Part shown: piece by piece, positions 1 to 11,796 of the stretch
Numbering within the stretch: the stretch's first letter is position 1
Layout: every line of letters begins with the position of its first letter
NCBI GenBank assembly: GCA_037974665.1
Contig: CM075767.1
Coordinates: forward strand, 29,599,498-29,663,497
Origin: Ehretia macrophylla
Taxonomy: Eukaryota > Streptophyta > Magnoliopsida > Boraginales > Ehretiaceae
DNA length: 64,000 bases
Reading direction: 5' to 3'
Translations under genes and position numbers: made by a program
Notes under the pieces: generated by a model
Told to the model about the DNA's origin: nothing
Seen by the model: the letters and a program-made list of their open reading frames with translations, nothing else
Database searches by the model: none

Positions 1-25
1 CATTAGTGCTTGTATGATCGCACCC
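1..25 (-). rRNA. 5S: 5S rRNA gene, partial (5' end only)
   Basis: The first 25 nt of a 5S gene, cut by the window edge. The transcript start is at 25 and the usual upstream promoter follows from 26. Confidence 0.9.
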
Positions 26-582
26 GTCATGTTGAGGGCACAATTCCTTTATTTGTTAACGGCTCACAGTCCCATCCTAGAGAGATGGCCCATTCAAAAG
101 GCCCAATGGGCTTAACGACAACCCATCTGCTTCAACAACGTAGCATCCTCGCAAGACGTGATATCGACGCGTTGTAGGGCCCTCTAATGTACCGCGAGTA
201 AGGTTGTCGTCCTTTTAACAGCTCACGACATACGATCCGGGATGAAAAAACAGAGCAAAAGAAGAAAAGTGGCCGGATACTGATGAAAACGATCGATTTT
301 GGGCTCCAAAAATGGGCACCGCGAGCAAACTGGCTGCCCCCGTCGTAGAACTCTCAAAGAGCTTTGCAACGGTATGCTGCGCGCCGCGTAACTCCTTATG
401 GATCAAAAGTTTTAGGCACCGGAGCGACGGAGACCTGGTCACAAGTCCTACGCCCTCGGTTTGCTGGCCCAGCCTCCACGTGAAGCGAAGTTGCCTTGCC
501 CAATGTTCCGTGGGATTCAGTAATAGAAATTTGGTGGATAAAGCATCTTGGCAACCTTAAGCAGGGCAAAAAAAATTGAAAA

Positions 583-702
583 GAGGGTGCAACACGAGGA
601 CTTCACAGGGGGTCAACCATCCTAGTACTACTCTTGTCCAAACACGCTTAACTTCGAAGTTTTGATGGGATCCGGTGCATTAGTGCTGGTATGATCGCAC
701 CC
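583..702 (-). rRNA. 5S: 5S rRNA gene, copy 1
   Basis: 120 nt with about 8 differences from the window consensus, including one in the C box, one in the intermediate element and one in the A box. Probably a divergent copy. Confidence 0.93.
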
Positions 703-1260
703 GTCATGTTAAGGGCACAATTCCTTTATTTGTTAACGGCTCACAGTCCCATCCTAGAGAGATGGCCCATTCAAAAGGCCCAATGGGCTTAACGACAACC
801 CATTCGCTTCAACAACGCGGCATCCTCGCAAGACGTGATATCGACATGTTGTAGGGCCCTCTAATGTACCGCGAGTAAGGTTGTCGTTCTTTTAACTGCT
901 CTTCACGTACGATTCGGGACGAAAAAATAGAGCAAAAGAAGAAAAGTGTCCTGAAACTGATGAAAACATTCAATTTTCAGCTCCAAAAATGGGCACAGCG
1001 AGCAAGCTGGCTACCCCCGTAGTAGAGCTGTCAGAGAGCTTTGTAACGGTATGCTGTACACCGCGTAACTCCTTATGGATCAAAAGTTATGGGCACCGGA
1101 GCGACAGAGACCTGGTCACAAGCCCTACGCCCTCGGTTTGTGGGCCCAGCCTCCACGTGAAGCGAAGTTGTCTTGCCCAAGGTGCCGTGGGATTCGATAA
1201 TAGAAATGTCCTGGATAAAGTATCTTGGCAACACAAACTGGAGCAAAAAAAATTGAAAAA

Positions 1261-1380
1261 GGGGGTGCAAAACGAGGACTTCCCAGGGGGTCACCCATCC
1301 TAGTACTACTCTCACCCAAGCACGCTTAACTTCGGAGTTCTAATGGGATCCGGTGCATTAGTGCTGGTATGATCGCACCC
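1261..1380 (-). rRNA. 5S: 5S rRNA gene, copy 2
   Basis: 120 nt with only 3 differences from consensus (RNA positions 110, 67 and 39), one of the two best-preserved copies. Its downstream spacer has the 'ATGTGGTGG' type although nucleotide 101 is the normal A. Confidence 0.96.
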
Positions 1381-1926
1381 GTCATGTTAAGGGCACAATT
1401 CCTTTATTTGTTAACGGCTCACAGTCCCATCCTAGAGAGATGGCCCATTCAAAAGGCCCAATGGGCTTAACGACAACCCATTCGCTTCAACAACGCGGTA
1501 TCCTCGCAAGACGTGATATCGACGTGTTGTAGGGCCCTCTAATGTACCGCGAGTAAGGTTGTCGTTCTTTTAACTGCTCTTCACGTACGATTCGGGACGA
1601 AAAAATAGAGCAAAAGAAGAAAAGTGTCCTGAAACTGATGAAAACATTCAATTTTCAGCTCCAAAAATGGGCACAGTTACGCTCGTAGTAGAGCTGTAAG
1701 AGAGCTTTGTAACGGTATGCTGTGCACCGCGTAACTCCTTATGGATCAAAAGTTATGGGCACCGGAGCGACAGAGACCTGGTCACAAGCCCTACGCCCTC
1801 GGTTTGTGGGCCCAGCCTTCACGTGAAGCGAAGTTGTCTTGCCCAAGGTGCCGTGGGATTCGATAATAAAAATGTCTTGGATAAAGTATCTTGGCAACAC
1901 AAACTGGAGCAAAAAAAATTGAAAAA

Positions 1927-2046
1927 GGGGGTGCAAAACGAGGACTTCCCAGGGGGTCACCCATCCTAGTACTATTCTCGCCCAAGCACGCTTAACTTCG
2001 GAATTCTAATGGGATCTAGTGCATTAGTGCCGGTATGATCGCACCC
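1927..2046 (-). rRNA. 5S: 5S rRNA gene, copy 3
   Basis: 120 nt with about 7 differences. It shares the position-110 and position-39 changes with copy 2, so the two are recent relatives. Confidence 0.94.
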
Positions 2047-2602
2047 GTCATGTTGAGGGCACAATTCCTTTATGTGTTAATGGTTCACAGTCCCAGCCTA
2101 GAGAGATGGCCAATTCAAAAGGCCCAATGGGCTTAACGATAACCCATCTGCTTCAACAACGCAGCATCCTAGCAAGACGTGATATCGTCGCATTGTAGGG
2201 CCCCCTAATGTCCCGCGAGTAAGGTTGTCGTCCTATTAACAGCTCACGACGTACAATCCGGGACGAAAAAATAGAGCAAAAGAAGAAAAGTGGCCTGAAA
2301 CTGATGAAAACATTCGATTTTGGCCTCGAAAAACGGGCACAGTGAGCAAGCTGGCTGACCCCGTCATAGAGCTCTCTGAGAGCTTCACAACGGTATGTCG
2401 CGCGCCGCTTAACTCCTTGCGGATCTAAAGTTATAGGCACCGGAGCGACGAAGTCCTGGTCACAAGCCCTACACCCTTGGTTTGGAGGCTCAGCCTCTAC
2501 GTGAAGCGAAGTTGTCTTGCCCAATGTTCCGTGGGATTCGGTAATAGAAATTTGGTGGATAAAGTATCATGCAACCTTAACTAGGGCAAAAAAAATTGAG
2601 AA

Positions 2603-2722
2603 GGGGGTGCAACACGAGGACTTCCTAGGGGGTCAACAATCCTAGTATTACTCTCGCCCAAGCACGCTTAACTTCGGAGTTCTGATGGGATCCGGTGCAT
2701 TAGTGCTGGTATGATCGCACAC
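2603..2722 (-). rRNA. 5S: 5S rRNA gene, copy 4
   Basis: 120 nt with about 5 differences. Three fall in the C box region and one at RNA nucleotide 2. Confidence 0.94.
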
Positions 2723-3279
2723 GTCATGTTGAGGGCACAATTCCTTTATTTGTTAACGGTTCACAGTCCCATCCTAGAGAGATGGCCCATTCAAAAGGCC
2801 CAATGGGCTTAACGACAACCCATCCGCTTCAACAACGCAGCATCCTCGCAAGATGTGATATCGACGCATTGTAGGGCCCTCTAATGTCCCGCGATTAAGG
2901 TTGTCGTCCTATTAACAGCTCACAACGTATGATCCGGGATGAAAAACAGAGCAAAAGAAGAAAAGTGGCCTGAAACTGATAAAAACGTTCGATTTTGGGC
3001 TCCAAAAAGGGCATTGCTAGCAAGCTGGCTGCCCCCGTCGTAGAGCTCTTAAAGTGCTTTGCAACGGTATGCTGTGCGCCGCGTAACTCCTTACGGGTCA
3101 AAAGTTATGGGCACCGGTACGACGGAGACCTAGTCACAAGCACTACGCCCTCAGTTTGCGGGCCCAGCCTCCACGTGAAGCGAAGTTGTCTTGCCGAAGG
3201 TACCGTGGGATTCGATAATAGAAATGTGGTGGATAATGTATCTTGGCAACCCAAACCGGAGCAAAAAAAATTGAAAATG

Positions 3280-3399
3280 GGGGGTGCAACATGAGAACAT
3301 CCCAGGGGGTAACCCATCCTGGTACTACTCTCGCCTAAGCACGCTTAACTTCGGAGTTCTGATGGGATCCGGTGCATTAGTGCTGGTATGATCGCACCC
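3280..3399 (-). rRNA. 5S: 5S rRNA gene, copy 5 (U101 variant)
   Basis: 120 nt with about 6 differences. It carries U instead of A at nucleotide 101 and the matching spacer type (GATAATAGAAATG, AAACCGGAGC). Confidence 0.94.
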
Positions 3400-3955
3400 A
3401 TCATGTTCAGGGCACAATTCCGTTATGTGTTAACGATTCACAGTCCCAGCCTAGAGAGATGGCCGATTCAAAAGGCCCAATGGGCTTAACGATAACCCAT
3501 CTGCTTCAACAACATAGCATCCTAGCAAGACAAGATATCAAAGAGTTGTAGGGCCCCCTAATGTCCCACGAGTCAGGTTGTCGTCCTTTTAATAACTCAC
3601 GACGTACGTTTCGGGATGAAAAAATAGAGCAAAAGTAGAAAAATGGCCTGAAACTGAAGAAAACGTTCAATTTTGGGCTCCAAAAAGGGCTTAGCGAGCA
3701 AGCTGCATGCCCCTGTCGTAGAGCTCTCAGAGTGCTTTGCAATGGTATGCTGTCCGCCATATAACTCCTTATGGATCAAAAGTTATGGGCACCGGAGCGA
3801 CGGAGACCTGGTCACAAGCCCTATGCCCTCGGTTTGCGGGCCTAGCCTTCACGTGAAGCGAAGTTGTCTTACCCAAGGTACCGTGGGATTCGATAATAGA
3901 AATGTGGTGGATAAAGTGTCTTGGCAACCCAAACCGGAGCAAAAAAAATTGAAAA

Positions 3956-4075
3956 GGGGGTGCAACACGAGGACATCCCAGTGGGTCACCCATCCTACTA
4001 CTACTCTCACCCATGCACGCTTAACTTTGGAGTTCTGATGGAATCCATTGCATTAGTGCTGGTATGATCGAAACC
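3956..4075 (-). rRNA. 5S: 5S rRNA gene, copy 6 (U101 variant, damaged start)
   Basis: 120 nt with about 11 differences. The first bases read GGTTTCGATC instead of GGGTGCGATC, and there are changes in the A box and intermediate element. U101 type. A poor candidate for activity. Confidence 0.9.
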
Positions 4076-4633
4076 GTCATGTTGACGGCACAATTCCTTT
4101 ATGTGTTAACGGTTCACAGTCCCAGCCTAGAGAGATGGCAAATTCAAAAGGCCTAATGGGCTTAACGATAACCCATCTGCTTCAACAACGCAGCATCCTA
4201 GCAAGACGTGATATCGACGCGTTGTAGGGCCCCCTAATGTCCCGCGAGTAAGGTTGTCGTCCTTTTAACAGGACACGACGTACGATCCGGGACGAAAAAA
4301 CAGGGCAAAAGAAGAAAAGTGGCCCGAAACTGATGAAAACGTTTGATTTTGGGCTACAAAAATGGGCACAGCAAGCAAGCTGGCTACCCTCGTCGTAGAG
4401 TGCTCAAAGAGCTTTGCAACGGTATGCTGTGCGCCGTGTAACTCCTTACTGATCAAAAGTTATGGGCACCAGTGCGACGGAGACTTGGTCACAAGCCCTA
4501 CGCCCTCGGTTTGCGGGCCCAGCCCCCACGTAAAGCGAAGTTGTCTTGCCCAAGGTGCCGTGGGATTCGATAATAGAAATGTGGTGGATAAAGTATCTTG
4601 GCAACCCAAATCGGAACAAAAAAAATTGAAAAG

Positions 4634-4753
4634 AGGGGTGCAACACGTGGACATCCCAAGGGGTCACCCATCCTAGTACTACTCTTGCCCAAGCACGCTT
4701 AACTTTGGAGTTCTGATGGGATCCGGTGCATTAGTGCTGGTACGATCGCACCT
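4634..4753 (-). rRNA. 5S: 5S rRNA gene, copy 7 (U101 variant)
   Basis: 120 nt with about 8 differences including the first base. The spacer on its promoter side is a mosaic: it begins as one type (TTTATGTG, CAGCC) and ends as the other (ACGACAACCC, TCCTCGC). Confidence 0.93.
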
Positions 4754-5309
4754 GTCACGTTGAGGGCACAATTCCTTTATGTGTTAACGGTTCACAGTCC
4801 CAGCCTAGAGAGATGGCCCATTCAAAAGGCCCAATGGGCTTAACGACAACCCATCTGCTTCAACAACGCAGCATCCTCGCAAGACGTGATATCGACATGT
4901 TGTAGGGCCCTCTCATGTCCAGTGAGTTAGGTTGTCGTGCTTTTAACAGCTCATCACGTACGATATGGGATGAAAAAACAGAGCAAAAAAAGAAAAGTGG
5001 CCTGAAACTGATGAAAACGTTTGATTTTGGGCTCCAAAAAGGGAACAGCGAGCATGCTCGCTGCCCCCTTCGTAGAACTGTTATAGAGCTTTGCAACGGT
5101 ATGCTGTACGCCGTGTAACTCTTTACGGATCAAAAGTTAAGGGCACCGGAGCGACGGAGACCTGGTCACAAGCCCTACGCCCTCAGTTTGCGGGCCCAGC
5201 CTCTACTTGAAGCGAAGTTGTCTTGCCCAATGTTCCGTGGGATTCGGTAATAGAAATTTGGTGGATAAAGTATCTTGGCAACCTTAACCAGGGCAAAAAA
5301 AATTGAAAA

Positions 5310-5429
5310 GAGGGTGCAACACGAGGACTTCCCAAGGGGTCATCTATCCTAGTACTACTCTCATCCAAGCACGCATATCTTCGGGTTTCTGATGGGATCC
5401 GGTGCATTAGTGCTTGTATGATCGCACCC
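5310..5429 (-). rRNA. 5S: 5S rRNA gene, copy 8 (divergent)
   Basis: 120 nt with about 11 differences, two of them in the A box core and two in the C box. Likely a 5S pseudogene. Confidence 0.9.
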
Positions 5430-5987
5430 GTCATGTTGAGGGAACAATTCCTTTATTTGTTAAAGGTTCATAGTCCCATCCTAGAGAGATGGCCCATTCA
5501 AAAGGCCCAATGGGCTTAACGACAACTCATCTGCTTCAACAACGCAGCATCCTCGCAAGACGTGATATCGACGCAATGTAGGGCCCTCCAATATCCTGCG
5601 AGTAAGGTTGTTGTCATTTTAACAGCTCACGACGAACAATCCGGGACGAAAAAATAGAGCAACAGAAGAATTGTGGCCTGAAACTGATGAAAACGTTCAG
5701 TTTTGGGCACAAAAAATGGGCACAGCGAGCCCGCTCGCTGCCCCCTTCGTAGAGCTGTCAGAGAGCTTTGGAACGGTATGATGTACGCCGCGTAACTCCT
5801 TACGGATCAAAAGTTATGGGCACCGGAGCGACGGAGACCTGGTCACAAGTCCTTCGCCCTCGGTTTGCGGGCACCAGCCTCTACGTGAAGCGAAGTTTTC
5901 TAGCCCAATGTTCCGTGGGATTCAGTAATAGAAATTTGGTGGATAAAGTATCTTGGCAACCCTAACCAGGGTAAAAAAATTTGAAAA

Positions 5988-6107
5988 TGGGGTGCAACAC
6001 GAGGACTTCCCAGGGGGTCACCCACCCTAGTACTACTCTCGCCCAAGCACGCTTAACTTCAGAGTTCTGATAGGATCCGGTGCATTAGTGTTGGTATGAC
6101 TACACCC
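5988..6107 (-). rRNA. 5S: 5S rRNA gene, copy 9
   Basis: 120 nt with about 8 differences. Three adjacent changes lie at RNA nucleotides 6-8. Confidence 0.93.
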
Positions 6108-6663
6108 ATCATGTTGAGGGCACAATTCTTTTATTTGTTAATGGTTCACAGTCGCATCCTAGAGAGATGGCCCATTCAAAAGGCCCAAACGGCTTAACGA
6201 CAACCCATCCGCTTCAACAACGCAGCATCCTCTCAAGACGTAATATCGACGCATTGTAGGACCTTCTAATGTCCTGCGAGTACGGTTGTCGTCCTTTTAA
6301 CAGCTCACGACGTACAATCCAGGACGAAAAAATAGAGCAAAAGAAGAAAAGTGGCTTAAAACTGATGATAACGTTCGATTTTGGGCCCCAAAAACTGGCA
6401 CAGCAAGCAAGCTGGCTGCCCCCGTTGTAGAGCTCTCAGAGAGCTTTGAAACGGTATGCTGCGCGCCGCGTAACTCCTTACGGATCAAAAGTTATTGGCA
6501 CCGGAGCGACGGAGACCTGGTCACAAGCCCTACGCCCTCGATTTGCGGGCAGCCTCTACGTGAAGCGAAGTTGTCTTGCCCAATGTTCTGTGGGATTCAG
6601 TAATAGAAATTTGGTGGATAAAGTATCTTGGCAACCCTAACCAGGGTAAAAAAAAATTGAAAA

Positions 6664-6782
6664 GGGGGTGCAACACGAGGACTTCCCAGGGGGTCACCCA
6701 CCCTAGTACTACTCTCGCCAAGCACGCTTAACTTCGAAGTTCTGATGGGATCCGATGCATTAGTGCTGGTATGATCACACCT
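6664..6782 (-). rRNA. 5S: 5S rRNA gene, copy 10 (119 nt)
   Basis: One C is missing next to the A box (CTCGCCAAGC), plus about 5 substitutions. The spacer upstream in transcript sense is typical. Confidence 0.92.
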
Positions 6783-7340
6783 GTCATATTAAGGGCACAA
6801 TTCCTTGATTTGTTAATGGTTCACAGTCCCATCCTAGAGAAATGGCCTATTCAGAAGGCCCAATGGGCTTAAAGACAACCCATTCGCTTAAAAAATGCAA
6901 TATCCTCGCAAGACGTGATATCGACGCGTTGTAGGGCCCCTTAATGTCCCGCGAGTAAGGTTGTCGACCTTTTAACAGCTCACGACGTACGATTCGGGAT
7001 GAAAAAACAGAGCAAAAGAAGAAAAGTTGCCTGAAACTGATGAAAACGTTCGATTTTGGGCTCCAAAAATGGGCAAAGCGGGCAAGCTGGATGACCCTGT
7101 CGTAGAGCTCTCAGAGAGCTTGGCAACGGTTTGTTGTGGGCCGCGTAACTCCTTACGGATCAAAAGTTATGGGCACCGAAGCGACAGAGACCGGGTCACA
7201 AGCCCTAAGCCCTCGGTTTACGGGCCCAGCCTCCACGTGTTGCGAAGTTGTGTTGCCCAAGGTGCCGTGGGATTCGATAATAGAAATGTGGTGGATAAAG
7301 TATCTTGGCAACCCAAACCAGAGCAAAGAAAATAGAAAAG

Positions 7341-7460
7341 GGGGGTGCAACACGAGGATATCCCAGGGGGTCAGCCATCCTAGTACTACTCTCGCCCAAG
7401 CACGCTTAACTTCGGAGTTCTGATGGGATCCGGTGCATTAGTGCTGGTATGATTGCACCC
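7341..7460 (-). rRNA. 5S: 5S rRNA gene, copy 11 (U101 variant)
   Basis: 120 nt with about 4 differences, among the better U101 copies. The A box and intermediate element are intact. Confidence 0.95.
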
Positions 7461-8013
7461 GACATGTTGAGGGCACAATTCCTTTATGTGTTTACGGTTC
7501 ACAGTCCTAGCCTAGAGAGATGGCCAATTCAAAAGGCCCAATGGGCTTAACGACAACCCATCTACTTCAACAACGCAGCATCTTAGCAAGATGTGATATC
7601 GACACGTTGTAGGTCCCCCTAATGTCCCGCGAGTAAGGTTGTCGTCCTTTTAACAGCTTACGACGTACGATCCGGGATGAAGAAATAGAGGAAAAGAAGA
7701 AAAGTGGCCAAAAACTGATAAAAGCATTCGATTTTGGGCACCAAAAAGGGCATAGCGAGCATGTTGGCTGCCCCTATCGTAGAGCTCTCAGAGAGCTTTG
7801 TAACGGTATGCTGTGCACTGCGTAACTCCTTACGAATAAAAAGTTATGGGCACCGTAGCGACGGAGACCTGGTCACAAGCCCTACGCCCTCGGTTTGCGG
7901 GCCCAACCTCTACGTGAAGCGAAGTTGTCTTGCCCAATGTTTCGTGGGATTTGGTAATAGAAATTTGGTGGATAAAGTGTCTTGCAACCTTAACCAGGGC
8001 AAAAAAATTGAAA

Positions 8014-8133
8014 AGAGGTGTAACACGAGGACTTCCCAAGGGGTCACCCATCCTAGTACTACTCTCGCCAAAGCAAGCTTAACTTCGGAGTTTTGATGGG
8101 ATCCGGTGCATTAGTGCTAGTATGATCGCACCC
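8014..8133 (-). rRNA. 5S: 5S rRNA gene, copy 12
   Basis: 120 nt with about 8 differences. The A box reads GCTTGCTTTG, a form shared only with copy 14. Copies 12-13 and 14-15 look like a duplicated two-unit block. Confidence 0.93.
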
Positions 8134-8690
8134 GTCATGTTGAGGGCACAATTCCTTTATTTGTTAACGGTTCACAGTCCCATCCTAGAGAGATGGCCCA
8201 TTCAAAAGGCCCAATGGGCCTAACGACAACCCATCTACTTCAACAACGCAGCATCCTCACAAGACGTGATATCTATTCGTTATAGGGCCCTATAATGTCC
8301 CGCGAGTAAGGTTTTCATCCTTTTAACAGCTCACGACGTACGATCCGGGATGAATAAACGAGCAAAAGAAGAAAAGTGGCCTGAAATTGATGAAAACATT
8401 CGATTTTGGGCTCCAAAAACAGGCACAGTGAGCAAGCTGGCTACCCCCGTCGTAGAGCTCTCAGAGAGCTTTGCAACGGTATGCTGTACACCGGGTAATT
8501 CCTTACGGATCAAAAGTTATGGGTACCGGAGCGACGGAGACTTGGTCACAAGCCCTACGCCCTCGGTTTGCGGGCCCAACCTCTACGTGAAGTGAAGTTC
8601 TCTTGCCCAAGGTGCCGTGGGATTCGGTAATAGAAATTTGGTGGACAAAGTATCTTGGCAACCCAAACCGGAGCAAAAAAAATTGAAAAG

Positions 8691-8810
8691 CGGGGTGCAA
8701 CACGAGGACATCCCAGTGGGTCACCCATCCTAGTACTACTCTCGCCCAAGCACGCTTAACTTCGGAGTTCTAATGGGATCCGGTGCATTTCTGCAGGTAT
8801 GATCGCACCC
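8691..8810 (-). rRNA. 5S: 5S rRNA gene, copy 13 (U101 variant)
   Basis: 120 nt with about 7 differences. Three changes cluster at RNA nucleotides 16-21. The downstream spacer is part one type, part the other. Confidence 0.93.
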
Positions 8811-9365
8811 GTCATGTTGAGGGCACAATTCTTTTATTTGTTAATGGTTCACAGTCCCAGCCTAGAGAGATGGCCAATTCAAAAGGCCCAATGGGCTTAA
8901 CGACAACCCATCCGCTTCAACAACGCAGCATCCAAGCAGGATATGATATCAACGCATTGTTGGGCCCTCTAATGTCCAGCGAGTAAGGTTATCGTCCTTT
9001 TAACAGCTCACGACGTACGATACGGGATGAAAAAACAGAGCAAAAGAAGAAAAGTGGCCTGAAACTTATGAAAATATTCGATTTTGGGCTCCAAAAAGGG
9101 CACAGCGAGCAAGTTGGCTGCCCCTATCGTAGAGCTCTCAGAGAGCTTTGTAACGGTATGCTGTGTGCCACATAACTCCTTACGAATAAAAAGTTGTGGG
9201 CGCCGTAGCGACGGAGACCTGGTAACAAGCCCTATGCCCTCGGTTTGCGAGCCCAGCCTCCACGTGAAGCGAAATTGTCTTGCCCAATGTTTCGTGGGAT
9301 TCGGTTATAGAAATTTGGTGGATAAAGTGTCTTGGCAACCTTAACTAGGGCAAAAAAAATTGAAA

Positions 9366-9485
9366 AGAGGTGCAACACAAGGACTTCCCAAGGGGTCACC
9401 CATCCTAGTACTACTCTCGCCAAAGCAAGCTTAACTTCGGAGTTCTGATGGGATCCGGTGCATCAGTGCTGGTATGATCGCACCC
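9366..9485 (-). rRNA. 5S: 5S rRNA gene, copy 14
   Basis: 120 nt with about 7 differences. It has the same altered A box as copy 12, 1352 bp away. Confidence 0.93.
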
Positions 9486-10040
9486 GTCATGTTGAGGGCA
9501 CAATTCCTTTATTTGTTAACGGTTCACAGTCCCATCCTAGAGAGATGGCCCATTCAAAAGGCCCAATAGGCTTAACAACAACCCATCTACTTCAACAACG
9601 CAGCATCCTCGCAAGACGTGATATCAACGCGTTATAAGGCCCTGTAATGTCCTGCGAGTAAGGTTTTCGTCCTTTTAACAGCTCACGACGTACGATCTGG
9701 GACGAATAAACGAGCAAAAGAAGAAAAAGTGGCCTGAAATTGATGAAAACATTCGATTTTGGGCTCCAAAAATGGGCACATCGAGCAAGCTGGCTACCCC
9801 CATCGTAGAGCTCTCAGAGAGCTTTGCAACGGTATGCATTACACCGGCTAATTCCTTACGTATCTAAAGTTATGGGTACCGGAGCAATGGAGACTTGGTC
9901 ACAAGCCCTATGCCCTCGGTTTGCGGTCCCAACCTCTACGTGAAGCGAAGTTCCCTTGCCCAAGGTTCCGTGGGATTCGGTAATAGAAATTTGGTGGATA
10001 AAGTATGGCAACCCAAACCGGAGCAAAAAAAATTGAAAAG

Positions 10041-10160
10041 GGGGGTGCAACACAAGGACATCCCAGTGGGTCACCCATCCTAGTACTACTCTCGCCCAAG
10101 CACGCTTAACTTCGGAGTTCTGATGGGATCCGGTGCATTAGTGCTGGTATGATCGCACCT
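10041..10160 (-). rRNA. 5S: 5S rRNA gene, copy 15 (U101 variant)
   Basis: 120 nt with about 4 differences. It shares the GTGGGTC form with copy 13. The A box and intermediate element are intact. Confidence 0.95.
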
Positions 10161-10717
10161 GTCATGTTGATGGCACAATTATTTTATTTGTTAACGGTTC
10201 ACAGTCCCAGCCTAGAGAGATGGCCAATTCAAAAGGCCCAATGGGCTTAACGATAACCCATCTGCTTCAACAACGCAGCATCCAAGCAAGACGTGATATC
10301 GACGCATTGTAGGGCCCTCTAATGTCCAGCGAGTAAGGTTTTCGTCATTTTAATAGCTCACGACGTACGATCCGGGACGAAAAAATAGAGCAATAGAAGA
10401 AAAGTGGCCTGAAACGGATGAAAACGTTCGATTTTGGGCTCCAAAAATGGGCAGAGCAAGCAAGCTGGCTGCCTCTGTCGTAGAGCTCTCAGAGAGCTTT
10501 GCAACGGTACGTTGTACGCCGCGTAACTCCTTACGGATCAAAAGTTATGGGCACCGGAGCGACGGAGACCTGGTCACAAGCCCTACGCCCTTGGTTTGCG
10601 GGCCCAGCCTCTACGTGAAGCGATGTAGTCTTGCCCAATGTTCCATGGGATTCAGTAATAGAAATTTGGTGGATAAAGTATCTTGGGAACCTTAACTAGG
10701 GAAAAAAAAATTGAAAA

Positions 10718-10837
10718 GGGGGTGCAACACGAGAACTTCCCAAGGGGTCACCCATCCTAGTACTACTCTCGCCCAAGCACGCTTAACTTCGGATTTCTGA
10801 TGGGATCCGGTGCATTAGTGCTGGTACGATCGCACCC
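10718..10837 (-). rRNA. 5S: 5S rRNA gene, copy 16
   Basis: 120 nt with about 4 differences. The A box and intermediate element are intact; one of the better copies. The next unit to the right has lost its gene. Confidence 0.95.
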
Positions 10838-11636
10838 GTCATGTTGAGGGCACAATTCCTTTATTTGTTAACGGTTCACAGTACCATCCTAGAGAGATGG
10901 CCCATTCAAAAGGCCCAATGGGCTTAACGACAACCCATCCGCTTCAACAACGCAGCATCCTCGCAGGATGTGATATCAACGCATTGTTGGGCCCTCTAAT
11001 GTCCAGCGAGTAAGGTTATCGTCCTTTTAACAGCTCACGACGTACGATTCGGGATGAAAAAACAGAGCAAAAGAAGAAAAGTGGCCTGAAACTTATGAAA
11101 ATATTCGATTTTGGGCTCCAAAAATGGGCAAAGCAAGCAAGCTGGCTGCCCCCGTCGTAGAGCTCTCAGAGAGCTTTGCAACGGTATGCTGTACGCCGCG
11201 TAACTCCTTACGGATTAAAAGTTATGGGCACTGGAGCGACGGAGACTTGGTCACAAGCCCTACGCCCTTGGTTTGGGGCACAATTCCTTTATTTGTTAGC
11301 GGTTCACAGTCCCATCCTAGAGAGATAGCCCATTCAAAAGGCCCAATGGGCTTAACGACAACCCATCCGCTTCAACAACGCAGCATCCTCGCAAGACGTG
11401 ATATCGACGCATTGTAGGGCCCTCTAATGTCCAGTGAGTAAGGTTGTCGTCCTTTTAACAGCTCACGACGTACGATCCGGGTCGAAAAAACAGAGCAAAA
11501 GAAGAAAAGTGGCCTAAAACTGATGAAAACGTTCGATTTTGGGCTCCAAAAAGGGCACTGTAAGCAAGCTGGCTGCCCCCGTCGTAGAGCACTCAGAGAG
11601 CTTTGCAACGGTATGCTGTGCGCCGCGTAACTCCTT
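10838..11636 (-). repeat. 5S repeat unit without a 5S gene, then partial spacer
   Basis: Spacer runs normally to GGTTTG at 11270-11275 and then jumps to GGGCACAATT at 11276, which normally lies 10 bp upstream of a 5S transcript start. Against the neighbouring unit about 249 bp are missing (equivalent to 10599-10847), including a whole 5S gene and its terminator. The external promoter remains. A second spacer follows and ends at the retrotransposon junction. Confidence 0.9.
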
Positions 11637-11796
11637 AAGCACATAAACATTCCAAGTTCACAAAGTCATTTTATAACATTTTCTTTTCACTTAGCAATCA
11701 TACATAAACACTTTAGCATTTTAGACCTTTACCCCACAGACCGAGAATCATATCCCGGCTCATGCAAGACTATCATGCTCTGATACCACCTAAAGG
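11637..11796 (-). mobile_element. Orphan leader fragment of a second family-A copy
   Basis: These 160 bp match the leader next to the 5' LTR (21843-21999) almost exactly. They include a primer-binding site complement GCTCTGATACCA at 11777-11788, intact here while the copy at 21981-21992 has one change. A leader beyond the 3' LTR means this LTR once also served as the 5' LTR of another copy. The other side abuts 5S spacer abruptly. Confidence 0.87.

Larger units (their letters stand above)
1..11636 (-). repeat. 5S rDNA tandem array, block 1
   Basis: Sixteen complete 5S units, one partial gene at the left edge and one unit that has lost its gene. Gene starts are 673-678 bp apart, with one step of 666. 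The spacer holds a run of A's (transcript-sense T's) just left of each gene, the external promoter just right of it, and a region with the recurrent palindrome GAGCTC. Two sequence types are intermixed on both sides of the gene. The block ends where spacer sequence (ending ...CTCCTTA) meets retrotransposon leader at 11636/11637. I see no other gene in the spacers. Confidence 0.95.
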
